A DNA stretch of 64,000 bases, taken from assembly GCA_963576565.1 (NCBI GenBank), contig OY755042.1, forward strand, positions 4,702,112 to 4,766,111, written 5' to 3'. The notes below the pieces were generated by a model. It was not told the origin of the DNA, ran no database searches, and saw nothing but the letters and a program-made list of their open reading frames with translations. This document shows, piece after piece, positions 10,891 to 22,220 of the stretch (its first letter is position 1; each line of letters starts with the position of its first letter). Source of the DNA: Aspidapion aeneum (Eukaryota > Arthropoda > Insecta > Coleoptera > Brentidae). Position numbers and translations under genes: made by a program.

Positions 10891-11690
10891 ATGTGGTCGC
10901 AGGAAATAGTAATTTACCTAACCAGTGCGGAAGACGCACACACATTCGTTAAGTATGTAGGTAAAATATTTTTTCTACGAGGTTGTGAAAATAAAAATAC
11001 GACAATAAAAACAACTTATTTATTATATTTAATTTACAATGATTGCCCAAACCTTTACTTCCTATCACAGAATACCAAGGGAGCGTCTTATCCTGTGCAG
11101 CATCTGTGGATCAGGAGATTTTTGTTTTTATATTCTGGATCAATGATATCGGAAGGTCTTTAAATATATTTTGCTCTGGATGTATTTGGAGGCAGGCTCA
11201 TAGTAACATTATGTGTTCCATCCAATTGTGGCTAAGCCTCTTCGGGATTATCGGTATATCTATCACAGTAAATAAACACTTTTTTCTATTTTTATTTATA
11301 AGATGAAATGTCATCCCCTGGTTTTTGACAAAAAAATAGGCTTTGTTATTTACTCTATTCTTTTATTTTTTCTGTTGCTATTGAAAAACTAGCCCACTTG
11401 TGTTTTTAGGCAAAAATTAACGTCAGTGTCAAACTCAAAATGTGTTGTTTTTTTGTCATCCCTAAAATTTTAATAAGGCCCACTATTTAAAAACCGAATA
11501 GGTGTCCCTAAAACTCTAATATGTAGTGCCACCTATTGACTGATATTTAAATATTTTGCCTTGTTGTCTTTTGCTTAAAAAATTGGCTGAATCGAATTTG
11601 TCGCCTTAAAAGAGGAGAATAGCATATTATAATATAAACAAAATCTGATGGGCGCCAGGAATAATGGGCCCAGTGTCATATCCTTTAAGC
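10891..11690. other. Gene-free stretch with an inverted piece of the 5344 repeat
   Basis: Two short open frames (10891-11306) contain CACAGAATACCAAGGGAGC, a block shared with 21910-21935, which suggests a repeat rather than a gene. At 11600-11680 lies an inverted fragment of the 5344/6559 repeat. Confidence 0.4.
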
Positions 11691-11691
11691 A

Positions 11692-12037
11692 TACGAGGTG
11701 TGACAAAATTATAAGACTGGTGTAAAAAATTTACTTTATTTAAATACTAATACAACTTAATAATGTTCCCCATCAATGTAGTCCCCTTCTCTATCGACGC
11801 AGCCTTGCATGCGTTTTTTTTTCAATGTTGGAAGCAATTTTGAAAATTATTGGAAGAGAGGCTGTTAAGAAGTCTTGCCGTTTTTTCCTTGACATGTTCT
11901 AATATTTTAAAACGGGTTCCTTTTAACGATTTCTTGACTTTCGGAAACAGGTAGAAGTCGCAAGGGGTCTGGTGAATATGGTGGGTGGTTAACGATGGAG
12001 ATCTTCTTATTAGCTTAAAACTGCTTAACACGTTCAC
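11692..12037 (-). pseudogene. mariner-like transposase C-terminal fragment with terminal repeat
   Basis: The terminal repeat TACGAGGTGTGACAAAAT begins at 11692 and matches the ends of the mini-element at 17129. Reading inward on the minus strand are HHIHQTPCDFYLFP, KVKKSLKGTRF and, after a frame change, GDYIDGEHY before the stop. These correspond to the mariner D,D34D region around 'SPDLAPCDFFLFP' and the C-terminal 'GDYFEGD'. The catalytic SPDLAP piece is altered, and everything upstream of about 12037 is absent. Confidence 0.75.
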
Positions 12038-12049
12038 TGCTGATAATAT

Positions 12050-12900
12050 ATGGCAGGGCTATCAAAACGGACGGGCCACGACCCTCCACTTTGTTGACGT
12101 CACATCCGGGGCTGATTTTTTTTTTGATGGTCACATTACGACACAGCTGATTGTCTTTAAAATATTGAAGTTGGAATGACGGTTCATGAATATTTGATTT
12201 TTTTTTAAATAAAGCCGTTTTTGAGATTGTTTTTACTTTATTCTGGCAGAACAATTTTTTTTAAATGTAAAGTAATCCTTAATTTTTCATAGTCGCTTCA
12301 TTAGCTCACACAAAAATTAAGTTTAAAACAGAAGCGAATGTGACAATCACAGATGACAAAGTCAAATACATGTCAAATATAACAGTTGGCATGTGGTACA
12401 TGGCGGGTAATTTGAATTCAAAATAAGGAATGCTAAATCTTGAAGATTTTAACCTTTTAATCATGTTGCTTCCTTACAAACCCTTGGGTGGAATATCGGG
12501 ATGGTGTCTGAGAATATTTCACTGAAATTTTGCGGAAATCTGTAGTGCCATTTTGAAAATATCATAAAAAAACGTCTGACCTCCCATAAGACCCAATGTA
12601 AAATTCAGCCCCGGGAGAACAGCTGATTTTTTCAGGGTCGTGGCCTCTATTTTTGTGTTGGCCTTGTATATGGTTGTACACACCCCGAGGCTAATATGTG
12701 TTTTTGTGAAATATAGAGAAACGAGAAACGAGAAAGACCGGCCCGGGCGCGAAAATATCACGTGACCGTAAGAGGCTCATAAAAAACGCCTCACGGCCCG
12801 CTGTCATTACAAAACATGTGTGTGTTCAGTTTTGGTATGTTTGTTTACGTCGATTTTTATTTAATTCGGGCACGAATTTTATGTGAATTTTAACAAAGTT
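12050..12900. repeat. Weak inverted repeat, otherwise no feature
   Basis: GGGCCACGACCCT near 12070 and AGGGTCGTGGCC near 12637 are inverted, as are the nearby GGGGCTGATT/CAGCCCC words, which suggests an old foldback of about 590 bp. No gene recognised. Confidence 0.4.
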
Positions 12901-12910
12901 ATTAAAATAA

Positions 12911-12943
12911 CGCAGCCCACGAAAAAGACTGTAGTGGGCTGCG
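12911..12943. repeat. 33-bp hairpin flanked by 9-bp direct repeats
   Basis: CGCAGCCCAC and GTGGGCTGCG pair across a 13-nt loop. TTAAAATAA occurs directly on each side (12902-12910 and 12944-12952), looking like a target duplication around a minimal hairpin insert. Confidence 0.7.
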
Positions 12944-13014
12944 TTAAAATAATTAATGGCTAATGAGTAAATTATAAAGAAAATACCTATAAGATAAACA
13001 ATGCCGCGAACGTG

Positions 13015-13820
13015 TAATTAGTGTTGTTCCTTGTCGATCCAACTATAAAACTGAAACCTAATATGTTGCAAACGGGAAAGGAGTGGTAAAAGATAAGATC
13101 TTGGATAAGATTGATCAAGTAATAGACACCCAAATTGGTGCCCACTTAAAATTTTGTTTTTTTGCAAAAATCTAACACATTTCTCAAAAATTTTAGTGTA
13201 GACAGTTATAAGACATATTTTGCAGAAATTACTCCGTTTTGTCGCCAGATTTGTATATGGGAGTTACAATGGATTTTTTCTCTTCTGGAACTTCACCTTG
13301 CAAAAAAATTACATTTATTATGTGAGCTAAAGGACAGATTAAGAAATATAATTTCTTTCAAATTGTTTGGCAAATTGATTGTAAATAGATTTATATAGCT
13401 TGATATTCGTGGGCGCATACAGGGAGGCTCAGGGCCCGCCCCCCCCCCCAAACCTAAGATTTGTTTAGATATTTTCCACATTTCATAAATAAAAAGATGA
13501 AATAGCACCCTCCCCCACTGTAATATTGAAATAGTACAAAAGGGTACCTAAACAGAAGTGCCAAAAATATCAGGTGCAACAAGCAACAAGTTTGTCCGCA
13601 CAAAACCCAAGAGAACCCAATGGGAGAAGGTATAAATAGGTAAAAAAGATTAAACATCTGCCGGGTGGCATCTTTCTTTGGTCTTTCAGCTTTCAGCGGC
13701 ACCTGAGGGTTTATTATTTTCTTCTCTGTTCGAATGATTATACCCAATTAGGGTCACTAGATCTAAATATTTATAAAAACACTACAAATATCATATTTAT
13801 TTAAATGCTGTTATGGACCA
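13015..13820. other. No gene recognised
   Basis: Open frames at 13162-13398 (+) and 13454-13747 (-) have no recognisable domain. A C-run at 13439-13449 followed by GATATTTTCCACATTT resembles 41585-41645 and is probably a fragment of a dispersed repeat. Confidence 0.4.
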
Positions 13821-13824
13821 TATA

Positions 13825-15000
13825 CAGTGGTGGCCAACTAATTAGAAACGATGTCAGTAAAATAATTTAAGTCTCAAAAATTTAGGAAAAGAAAATTTAT
13901 TTATTCTCATATTATACCCACAGTTAGTTTTGACATTGAACTTTAATAAAACATAAAAAGTTTGATTCTTTTATAATGTCTATACACATGTATTAAAAAA
14001 AACAATTTTGGGCGAATATTTAAATGGACAACAAATTAGAAAGGCAATAATTATGTTTCAGTAAATAAACAGTAAACAACTCTAGTTACTCCAACACCTA
14101 GTTACTATAATGAAAACACTTAATATTTTGTAGAAAAGCCTTTACTGTCAATAACGGCCCCACATCTTCTGGGCATCGACTCAACCAAATGTTGATACCT
14201 AGCCAATGTTATAGATTTCCATGCTTGCTCTGCTTCTACCGCTAGATCATTTAAGTTTTTGATATTTTTATGCTCCAATAGTCTCTTGAGGTCACTCCAA
14301 AGATTCTCAATGGGGTTGAGATCAGGGCTGCATGATGGCCAGTCAATCACATTCACAGAGTTGTCCTTTAGCCATTTTTTTACAGACTTGGCTGTATGCT
14401 TCGGGTCATTATCCTGCTGGAAGACCCAGGTTACAGGCAAATTTTCATCCGCAAAAGGCACCATGGTATTCTCCAAAATTTCTTTATATTTTACTTGGTC
14501 AAGAATACCATCAATCTATACTAAAGGTCCAACTCCGCGCCAAGAAAAGCAACCCCATAGCTTAATATTTCCACCTTCATGTTTAACTATGCTTGATGTA
14601 TATTTAGGATTATTTTCTGCACACTTATACCTTCTTACAAATATTCTACCATCACTACCAATTCGATTTATCTTTGTTTCGTCGGACCATAACACATTTT
14701 TCCAGTCATTTATACTCGAATTGACATGATCCTTTGCAAACTTTGATCTAACTTGGCGATTTGTTTTCTTCAAAAGTGGTTTTTTGCGAGAAACTCGCCC
14801 AAATAAATTAGCCTCATCAAGGCGTCGCTTAATAGTTCTTGCAGATACCTTTATGCTTCTTTGTTTTGCTTAGAAGTCAAAAAAGGCTGCTTTTTTACCA
14901 TACGAATAATAAATTCATAAGTTTTTTTACTCGTTTTTCGAGGCCTTTTTTTTCGTGGAATATTTTCGTGTGTACTATTTTTATGTGCTTTAGTTTTGTT
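13825..15000 (-). mobile_element. Tc1-like transposon (DD34E), nearly intact transposase
   Basis: One terminus (CAGTGGTGGCCAACTAATTA) starts at 13825 after a TA. The minus-strand transposase runs from about 14975 to 14120. It has an N-terminal helix-turn-helix (PRKTSKKTYEFIIRMVKK, then after a frame break [19 protein letters not shown]), [13 protein letters not shown] first catalytic Asp (WSDET), second Asp in FQQDNDPKHT and Glu in LNPIENLW. Exactly 34 residues lie between the second Asp and the Glu. Lesions are a frame break near 14870 and one in-frame TAG at 14516-14518. The other terminus was not found, because different repeats begin at about 15000. Confidence 0.9.
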
Positions 15001-15945
15001 TTACAAATTATACGATTGCATTGCCAATCCTGTCTGAATTCAGTTCTTTATACATTCATTATTACTGAGCCGATTGTAGTGAAATAAAAAACATCATAGC
15101 GCAAACTGATTGATCTTTAAAGTTTGTACCATGATATTTTTGATTTCACTAAAATCGGTTCAGTAATAATGAATTTATAAAGAAATGAATGCAGACAGGA
15201 TTGGCAATGCAATAGTATAATTTGTAAAACAATGGTTACACCAATTTTATTAATTTGTACCTCTTTATGCGGGAGAAAAGTAGTGTTTTTCTATAAATGA
15301 AAAAAAACTAAAGCATTTTCGCAAAATAAGAATAAACACGCCATTTTGAAGAATCAAGTATGATTCTGTATGACAAAATTCCAAGATGGTGGAAAATGTC
15401 GATAGAAATCTTTAAAGATCAATTAATTCTCACCACGATTTTTTCTATTTCGCTAAAATCGGTTTATTAATAACGAATTTATAAGGAAATTAATGCAGAC
15501 AGGATTGCCAATGCAATCGTAGAATCTGTAAAATAATGGTTGAAACAAAAATAGATTTTTTGAGAACCACCACACCGATTTTACTAATTTGTACGTCGTT
15601 GTGTGAGGGAAAAGAAGTGGTTTTCTATAAATTAAAAAAAAAACTAAAACATTTTCGGAAAATAAGAATAAACACGCCATTTTGAAGAATCAAGTATGAT
15701 TCTGTCCGCCATCCTAAATTTTAAGATTGTGGTAAATTTTGATCATGATTTTTAAATTCTCAACAGGATGTTTTTTATTTCATCAAAATCGTCTCACTAG
15801 TAATTAATTTATAAGGAAATAAGTGCAGACATGATTGGCAAGGCAATCGTATAATATTCAAAACATTGGTTGAAACTAAAATATGTTTCTTTAGAACCAC
15901 CAAACCGATTTTGCTAATTCGTAAATAAATAATTAAATCATGTTC
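15000..15945. repeat. Diverged tandem repeat, about 330-bp unit, with inverted first copy
   Basis: The block GCAGACAGGATTGGCAATGC recurs at about 15193, 15494 and 15826 in direct orientation, and inverted at about 15020. Each is followed by GTAAAACAATGGTT-like sequence and preceded by an AAAATCGGTT-type block. The first pair forms a palindrome of about 230 bp. Confidence 0.75.
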
Positions 15946-16678
15946 GCAACACAAAAATAAACGAGCATCTTTGAAGGGTATAATTTAATTTCGTTCGCCA
16001 TCTTGGATTTTCAGATGGCGGACAAAAAGATATATTTAGTCAAAACTCTGATTAATTATCTGTTAAGTGCAGTTTGTCCCATTAAAATCGAATGTATTGT
16101 TCAAAAGCTGTAATGAAAAAACAATTGTCCGGTTTTTTTGGCCCACCCGGTATAGCACCCAAAACGGCGGCAGGCTTTTTGAGGAATATGGATGCGTAGT
16201 AAAAAATCACTAAAAGATGCTCTGGCCGTTGTAAATTCTGTCAGAGAGAGACAAAAAACAAATTTAAGCAGGTATTGCAAGATTTCTTTCTCTACAATTT
16301 GTTGTATTTACATTGCTGACAGCTTTGTATGTATGTATGTATTCGAAAGTGGTGGCAGGCCCTACTAGACCTCCATGCACTGCGACCCCAAATGGATTTA
16401 TTGTGCCCACGTACCTACATAGTGAGTTTGACTAAAGTGGCATATTTTTTTTTCCACTTAGTACATGAAAAAACTCTGCAGATTACAACAATAAATGATT
16501 TAGGCTTAACACTTTGGCTCAAAGATATACCACTCCTCTGCATTATTAGCCATTGCTGACAGCTTTACTCTTGTAATTTGGAAATTACTGTCCAAAGGAC
16601 CACGAACCGTGCGATGGTCACACGTGGTGCTTTGACCCTAGGTATACTTTGTGGATAATTTTGTGTTTTTTTTTTCAG
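15946..16678. other. Intron sequence upstream of the Rho exon
   Basis: AT-rich, no recognisable element. It ends in a polypyrimidine tract TTTTTTTTTCAG that serves the exon at 16679. Confidence 0.5.
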
Positions 16679-16737
16679 TTGAAGTTCAGGTGGACGGCAA
16701 GCCAATCAGGCTCGAGATTTGTGATACAGCTGGCAAG
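16679..16737 (+). CDS. RhoU-like GTPase, internal exon (switch II start)
   Basis: A 59-nt exon between TTTTTTTTCAG and AAG|GTAATT. It begins with two bases of a split codon, then encodes EVQVDGKPIRLEICDTAGK and ends on a codon boundary. VDGKP, then LEICDTAG, is the strand leading to the G3 motif of Rho/Rac/Cdc42 GTPases; RhoU has VDGRPV...CDTAGQ. The residue after DTAG is Lys where Rho proteins carry the catalytic Gln (Gln61 of Ras). The P-loop and switch I must come from exon(s) left of the window; I searched and found no such exon in 1-16678. The next exon is 18 kb away. Confidence 0.85.
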
Positions 16738-16803
16738 GTAATTCTGTTATATTAAACATACATTCTTTTGTTCATTTTTTACTTCTCTTGCTACTACTAA
16801 GTA

Positions 16804-17072
16804 AAGGACGCTTGACATGGTGCATGGAAAAATTTCGGTCAAATTGTTGCCTACAAAAAATCTTCTTTTCGTTGGACATTGTGCATGGCCATGCATTGAT
16901 TCCCCAGAATCTAGGTAAAAATTCGCCAGTTTGCATGCAAAAAAATGGCACCAGACCAATAAAAATGGATTGCCTGCAAGAATCAGCTGAATTTGTACTG
17001 CGCATGCACCTGGGCAAAATTTCATGCATTTGCCTGCAAATTTTATTGTCATGCACCATGTCAAGCGGCCTT
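16804..17072. mobile_element. MITE with 23-bp terminal inverted repeats
   Basis: AAGGACGCTTGACATGGTGC at the left and its inverted form (one mismatch) at 17050-17072. Internal CATGGCCATGCATT and CATGCACC words give extra symmetry. It is 269 bp, non-coding, and lies within the Rho intron just after the exon. The target duplication is unclear. Confidence 0.75.
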
Positions 17073-17128
17073 AATATTTAGAACTGACGGGCGGCGGACA
17101 CCGGACAAAATATCAAAATGTCAAAATA

Positions 17129-17243
17129 CGAGGTGTGACAATAAAATTATAAGACTGGTGTAAAAAATCAACTTTTTTTAAAATAGGCGTAGAGATTTAA
17201 AACCTGTTAGTACGGGGGCTTAAAATTTAATTGTCACACTTCG
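17129..17243. mobile_element. mariner-derived MITE, TA target
   Basis: A 115-bp element with ends CGAGGTGTGACAAT and, inverted, ATTGTCACACTTCG, flanked by TA on both sides. Its left 35 bp match the terminus of the mariner fragment at 11692, so it is probably an internally deleted derivative of that family. Confidence 0.8.
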
Positions 17244-17470
17244 TATATAGACTAGATGACGCCACTAACTAATTTTCGTCAAATTTGGCAGGTTTTTGTA
17301 TAAAACACGCCTCATTTGTTTTTGCCTGTCCCGTCCATACCACATTTTAAAACCCTTCAAAACAGAATGGCGTTATAAATACATTGTTCCAAACCATTCA
17401 TTTAATAGCAATTTTAATCCAAATTATTATTTAAGCAACCTCAAAATTAAATTTTATTTACTTAAAAATT

Positions 17471-18210
17471 TTAGCTCACACTACTACTATAAGTAGTGTG
17501 AGCTATGGTGATCCTAATTTTTTCGAGAAAAAAAAAAGTTGCTCCCATTTCAAAAATTTTTATATATCTTTGCGTTTCAGATGATTTTGAAACTTTTTTC
17601 TTTTGCTGTCTGTCTGTCTGTATGTCTGTCTGTCTGTCTGTATGTCTGTCTGTAACGACCAACCCGCATAACTCAAAAACCGCTTGTCCGATTTTAATGA
17701 AATTTGGTACCTAAGTTGGGTCTTGGGCCGTGATGGTCCCGTTTAAAAATGAACAAAATCCACCGAACGCAAGCCAAATAAAAGGGTGGGGGTAGATTCC
17801 AAAAATTAAAGTTTATGTGAAAATATGGCGTGTGTGATATCAAACGAAAGGTAATTAAGTCTGGAGTTAAAAAAAATGAATTTTAGTTTATTTTTAAAAA
17901 AAGGGTGGGGGTAGATGTAAAAAATTAGAGTTTAAGTGAAAATATGGCGTGTGTGATATCAAACGAAAGGTAATTGAGTCTGGAGTTAAACAAAATACAT
18001 TTTAGTTTTTTTCAAAAGGGTGGGAGCTAGATTAAAAAAATTTGAGTTTAGGTCAAAACATGGCTTGTGTGGTATCAAACGAAAGGTAATTGAGTCTGGA
18101 GTTGAATAAAATATATTTCAGTTTTTGATTATATTAGCTCACACTATAACTATAGTCTAGTGTGAGCTTATGTGCCCATAGATTGGCAGAGTATTTTAAT
18201 TTTTAATAAC
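17471..18210 (+). mobile_element. Hairpin-ended repeat element with (GTCT)n, copy A
   Basis: It starts with a hairpin AGCTCACACTA...TAGTGTGAGCT, followed by ATGGTGATCC, a (GTCT)n run (about 17605-17655), the block AACGACCAACCCGCATAACT and then three tandem units of about 85-90 bp around GATATCAAACGAAAGGTAAT. It ends in another AGCTCACAC...GTGTGAGCT hairpin plus GCCCATAGATTGGCAGAGTA. Other copies are at 24420, 30655 and 53590 (inverted). No transposase frame; class unknown. Confidence 0.85.
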
Positions 18211-19225
18211 AAGACTTTCTGCTTTGTCCCGTCTATCACCTTGAAATGGCCGTATACCTAAAAGTCCATAGAAGCTTTTGAAATGGCGTGGGCTTAATTT
18301 TCAAAACAAAAATCTTTAAGCAAAACATGCTTGTGCCAGTGTGTGTTTTGCTGCATACAAACAAGTCACATACCGCAAAGTTCAGTTAACGCAATTTTTC
18401 AACTAAGTAATTTTTTCTGCTTTTTTTGCTTCCTTTTTCGCACATGTGGTAATGAAGGAGACCTAGTCTGAGAAGCGGGCAATAAATGAAGGTCCAATTT
18501 ATTTTGTTGCCAATTATTATTTATACTGTTATTTATGTATTTAGCGATATTAAATTGTCGCTTCAGTTTCAAATTTTAAAAAAATTCAAAATTGCTTTTT
18601 GTTTAAGGACAGGGTGTCCCGAATTGGGCACTTTTAGGGGGTTTAAGGTACTTCTAGGGGAGACAGATAAAAACTGACCACGCATTGCGAGGCTCAAATT
18701 TCAAGAGAACACTTAGATATTTATTTCCTACAGGAAACAGAATATTTGGAGCAAAACTTCTGGATAGGTAGGTATTTTTCGTAAGATATGAAAAGGGGAC
18801 TCCTTCATAATCCAACAAACGTGAAAATTACAACCTAAAAGCCGTCATTGTCGTAACCTGAATTCAGACACCCAATCACAGATTTTAAATGAGTAGAGTA
18901 TAAAAAATCTGATTTATCGTAGGTTTTATCATCTTAGATTTTTTTGTCTTTAGATGGTTGTTGATATGGAAAAACTGAACTTTAAAAAAATTGTGGCCCA
19001 CCAGAACTCCGTTACCCTTATTTTTTATAAAAATAAAATAACCGAGAAGCCGTCATAGCCCCACAGCCTGAATTCCGACACCTTGAATTTAAAACACATT
19101 TTCAGAGAAAATAGCTCAAAAAGCCTGTGACGGAATTTGGGATTTAGAAAATATGATCAAATGTGATTCTGATTTAGATGTATTTTTTGCTTTTTGATAA
19201 ATGTAGGTGTACTGTTATCTGGGGC
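18211..19225. other. Gene-free intron sequence with repeat scraps
   Basis: At 18610-18710 is a scrap of the foldback family at 47440 and 58767 (CAGGGTGTCCC, GACCACGCATTGCGAGGCTC). AAGCCGTCAT..CCTGAATTC..GACACC occurs twice (18840, 19046). No gene recognised. Confidence 0.5.
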
Positions 19226-19227
19226 AA

Positions 19228-19728
19228 CAAAATAGCGCAGGTCACAAACGCGTAGGCCATAATAGCGCAGTCCAAAATAGCGCATGGCCAAAATAACGCA
19301 GGCCAAAATAGCGCAGGCCAAAATAACGCATGCCCAAAATAGCGATTCGGTTCGGATGCACACCCTCATGGATCCCGGGGAAAAAGTCAGGAAATTTTTT
19401 TTTTATATGCTGGTTTGGTTCGGTTCTTTTCAGTTCGATTCGGTTCGGATTCACACCCACTAGGATCCCGGGAATCATGGCCAAAACCGCTATATTTTGT
19501 GTTTCAATATTTTTTCGCCCGACCTATTCTATTTTGGCCTTCGCTATTTTTGTAATGCGCTATTTGGACCTGAGCTATTTTGACCATGCGATATATTCAC
19601 CTGCGCTATTTTGGTCATACGCTATTATGGTCATGTGCTATTATGACCTACGCTATATACGCCATTCGCTATTAAGGCCTGCGCAATTTTGTCCACGCTA
19701 TTATGACCTGCGCTATTTTCTACTACTG
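19228..19728. repeat. Inverted minisatellite arms (AATAGCGCAGGCCAAA units)
   Basis: The left arm (19228-19345) has about seven 15-18-bp units such as AATAGCGCAGGCCAAA. The right arm (19490-19728) has about a dozen of the inverted unit (TGCGCTATTTTGGTC). Between them lies 19346-19480, a piece of the GGTTCGGTTC/GGATCCCGGG foldback family. Confidence 0.8.
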
Positions 19729-19934
19729 TCGTTATCGGGCATACACATGCAATTTTTATTCACTTGCAAAACGTACATGACTGTGACTCCGCATAGCAGA
19801 GCTTACTGCTATCTGGCATCCCACAATGGCAGAGCGTACTGCTATTTGGCATCAACCAATGAGAAAGCATGGATAGGTACAGGCCGTTTGCCATAACCAT
19901 GTTCCTTCTGCTTATATGCGTGTTATGTTACTAT

Positions 19935-21249
19935 GAGTGCGTTCGAGTAGAAAACCCGTCGAGCGAGCGGGGCGTAGTGACGTCACGGACAGAACGCCCT
20001 GGTTTTCGTGGTTCGACTCGAACGGAAAAGGCATTGACCGGTTACAAACTTCTAACCCTAAATTTTCGGCAGAAAATTTTTGTTTATTTTTGCAATTTAA
20101 AACTGTTTGTAAATAAAAAACCCTAGATTAAAATCGCCTTTAAGTTTATACATGAGTGTAGCAAGGCTACAATTTGTTGAGGGATAAAAAGACACTTTAA
20201 TCACGGGGTTTATTTATAGGGTATTTTTGGCACATTTGAACTCTTCCAAGTTTTTCCTTTTTTATGGCGGATTTATGCTGGGATTATACAGATAAAAATA
20301 AAAATAAAATAATTTTCAGATTATTTCTTTATTATCTTTTATTTTTACCCTATATCTTGTAAGTAGTTCAAGATATCGATGTGCGGTTTTCGGCATTAAT
20401 TTTTTTACAAAATTCGGGCTCGTAACATATGTTAGTTTTTTTCTAGCTCCTCTGGAAATGGGCGTTTCCTATCAAAAGTGTCCAATTTGGATCACTCTGT
20501 ACATAAATGAAAAAAAGCCATAAAAGTTTGAAAAGTTAGTTTAAATAAAATGGGCTTTTTATGGAAGAATACAGCGATAATTTCCTCTAGTGCAAATTAT
20601 CGCTGTAATTCGTTCCCTTTTCGTCCAAATCTGCCAGTCATATTGATTTTATTGGTCAATAATTTTTGAAGGAAATCAAAATATAGTCCTCTCTTTTTAT
20701 GGGCAAAGTTAAGACAATTTATTTATTTTATTTTATTTTAATTCATGATTTTTTTATTATTCAAAGCTTCTCACTTTAGATATAATTTTCCTGTGCGCTC
20801 TTTTAATGTGTGTGGTTTTTTATGTGTGCGCTCTTTTCCTTTGTGGATATTTTCTGTGCGCTTTTTTCCTACGCCATTTTTTCCTGTACCCTTATTTATA
20901 GGCGCCGCTTTGCCATTACCCACCAGAATTTGGTTAGAAAGCCGCTGGCCGATCGCTAAAGCCTCACTGGGCAATCGCGGATAATTCTTAGCGCGCCGCA
21001 TCGCGGCAAATTTGGAGCACCCAAAACAGTAAGAAAACAGTCGTAAAAATGTAAACAAAAGTTTAAAAGTATAAAAAAGTAGGGTTATGTAATACGCCCG
21101 CTTTTCTCCAGCCTCAAGCTCGGGTCATATCGAGCGTGCCCCGAGGTTTCGCTGGGTGTCATCTCGAACGCAAAAGGGCGTGCTCCGAGCGTCAACTCGA
21201 ACGGAAAAATGGACGTCGGGGCGCCCGGGTTGCCTACTCGAACGCACTC
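19935..21249. mobile_element. 1.3-kb element with GAGTGCGTTCGAGTAG terminal repeats
   Basis: The 16-bp ends are perfect inverted copies, and 22 of the first 24 positions match. A subterminal ACTCGAACGGAAAA also occurs at both ends in inverted orientation. The interior has no transposase. Flanks share only TAT, so the superfamily is not settled. Confidence 0.75.
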
Positions 21250-21592
21250 TATAAAATAAACAATTATAACCTTATAAACGAATATCAATTCTATATCATA
21301 CTCGTATATTTATTTTTATGTCACTTTAGGTTCTCGTAAATTATGTCGATTTTCTTTTCGTTTTATAATTTCATGTATGACTTTTCGGTAAACGTAATTA
21401 AAATAGCCTGAAAGATGATTCAGAAAGAAACACGATTGCTCACTTCTAACAAAGAACTAACGGATAGTGACAGAAATTCTGTACTGGCGGTATATTTATG
21501 TTTTATATTTGATTTATGATTAAAAAAAGCCAACTAAACTTTCTGTTATTGTTTAATCTCGAGAACTATACCTGTTAAACCTAGTGAACTTA

Positions 21593-22220
21593 AAGCCTTT
21601 TTCCTCGCAGTAACTACAAGTTACCAGGTAACTTGGTTACTCGTTTTCTGTTTTTCTTCGCTGAGTATCAGTAACTATGACGTCACGAGTAACCACACAG
21701 TGTAACCAGCCTAGCAGACGTGGTTGCTGAAATATTGTGAGGTTAAGATCGTTTTTTTTTTGAATGTTTGATTTTAATATATATATTAACAACGAATTAT
21801 GTTTGGTAGGTAGAAAATGAAGCACATCCCTTGAAGTTGGTACTATATCAATTCAACTGCAACTAGTCTTAAAATGTACTGCCTTTGGTGTACTGTGGTA
21901 CTGCTGCGGCCTTACCACAGAATACCAAAGGAGCACCCTGTTTCCACCCCGATTCAAAAAACACATCAGGTAACGCTGCATTTAAAACTGGTGCAAACCC
22001 ATGGCCCCTGATACGTTTTTTGAATCGGGGTGGGCATGAATTGGTGGAAACAATGAATTATTTTCTGCATTTCGGAAATTGCTGATAAAAACAAAAACAA
22101 ACAATTGGAAATGTCATCCACAGCTGACTGTCTGACGCCATACAGCGGTTACTCCGAGTAACCGTGACGTCATTTCGAGTAACTTAAATGAGTGACTAGT
22201 AACCTCGAGGAAAAAGGCTT
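21593..22220. mobile_element. PIF/Harbinger-like MITE with TTA duplication
   Basis: Ends AAGCCTTTTTCCTCG are inverted copies, flanked by TTA on each side (21590-21592, 22221-22223). Subterminal TTACTCG and TGACGTCA words recur in inverted form. It is 628 bp with no transposase. The 3-bp duplication suggests the PIF/Harbinger group; a TTAA-type (piggyBac) reading fits less well. Confidence 0.7.
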
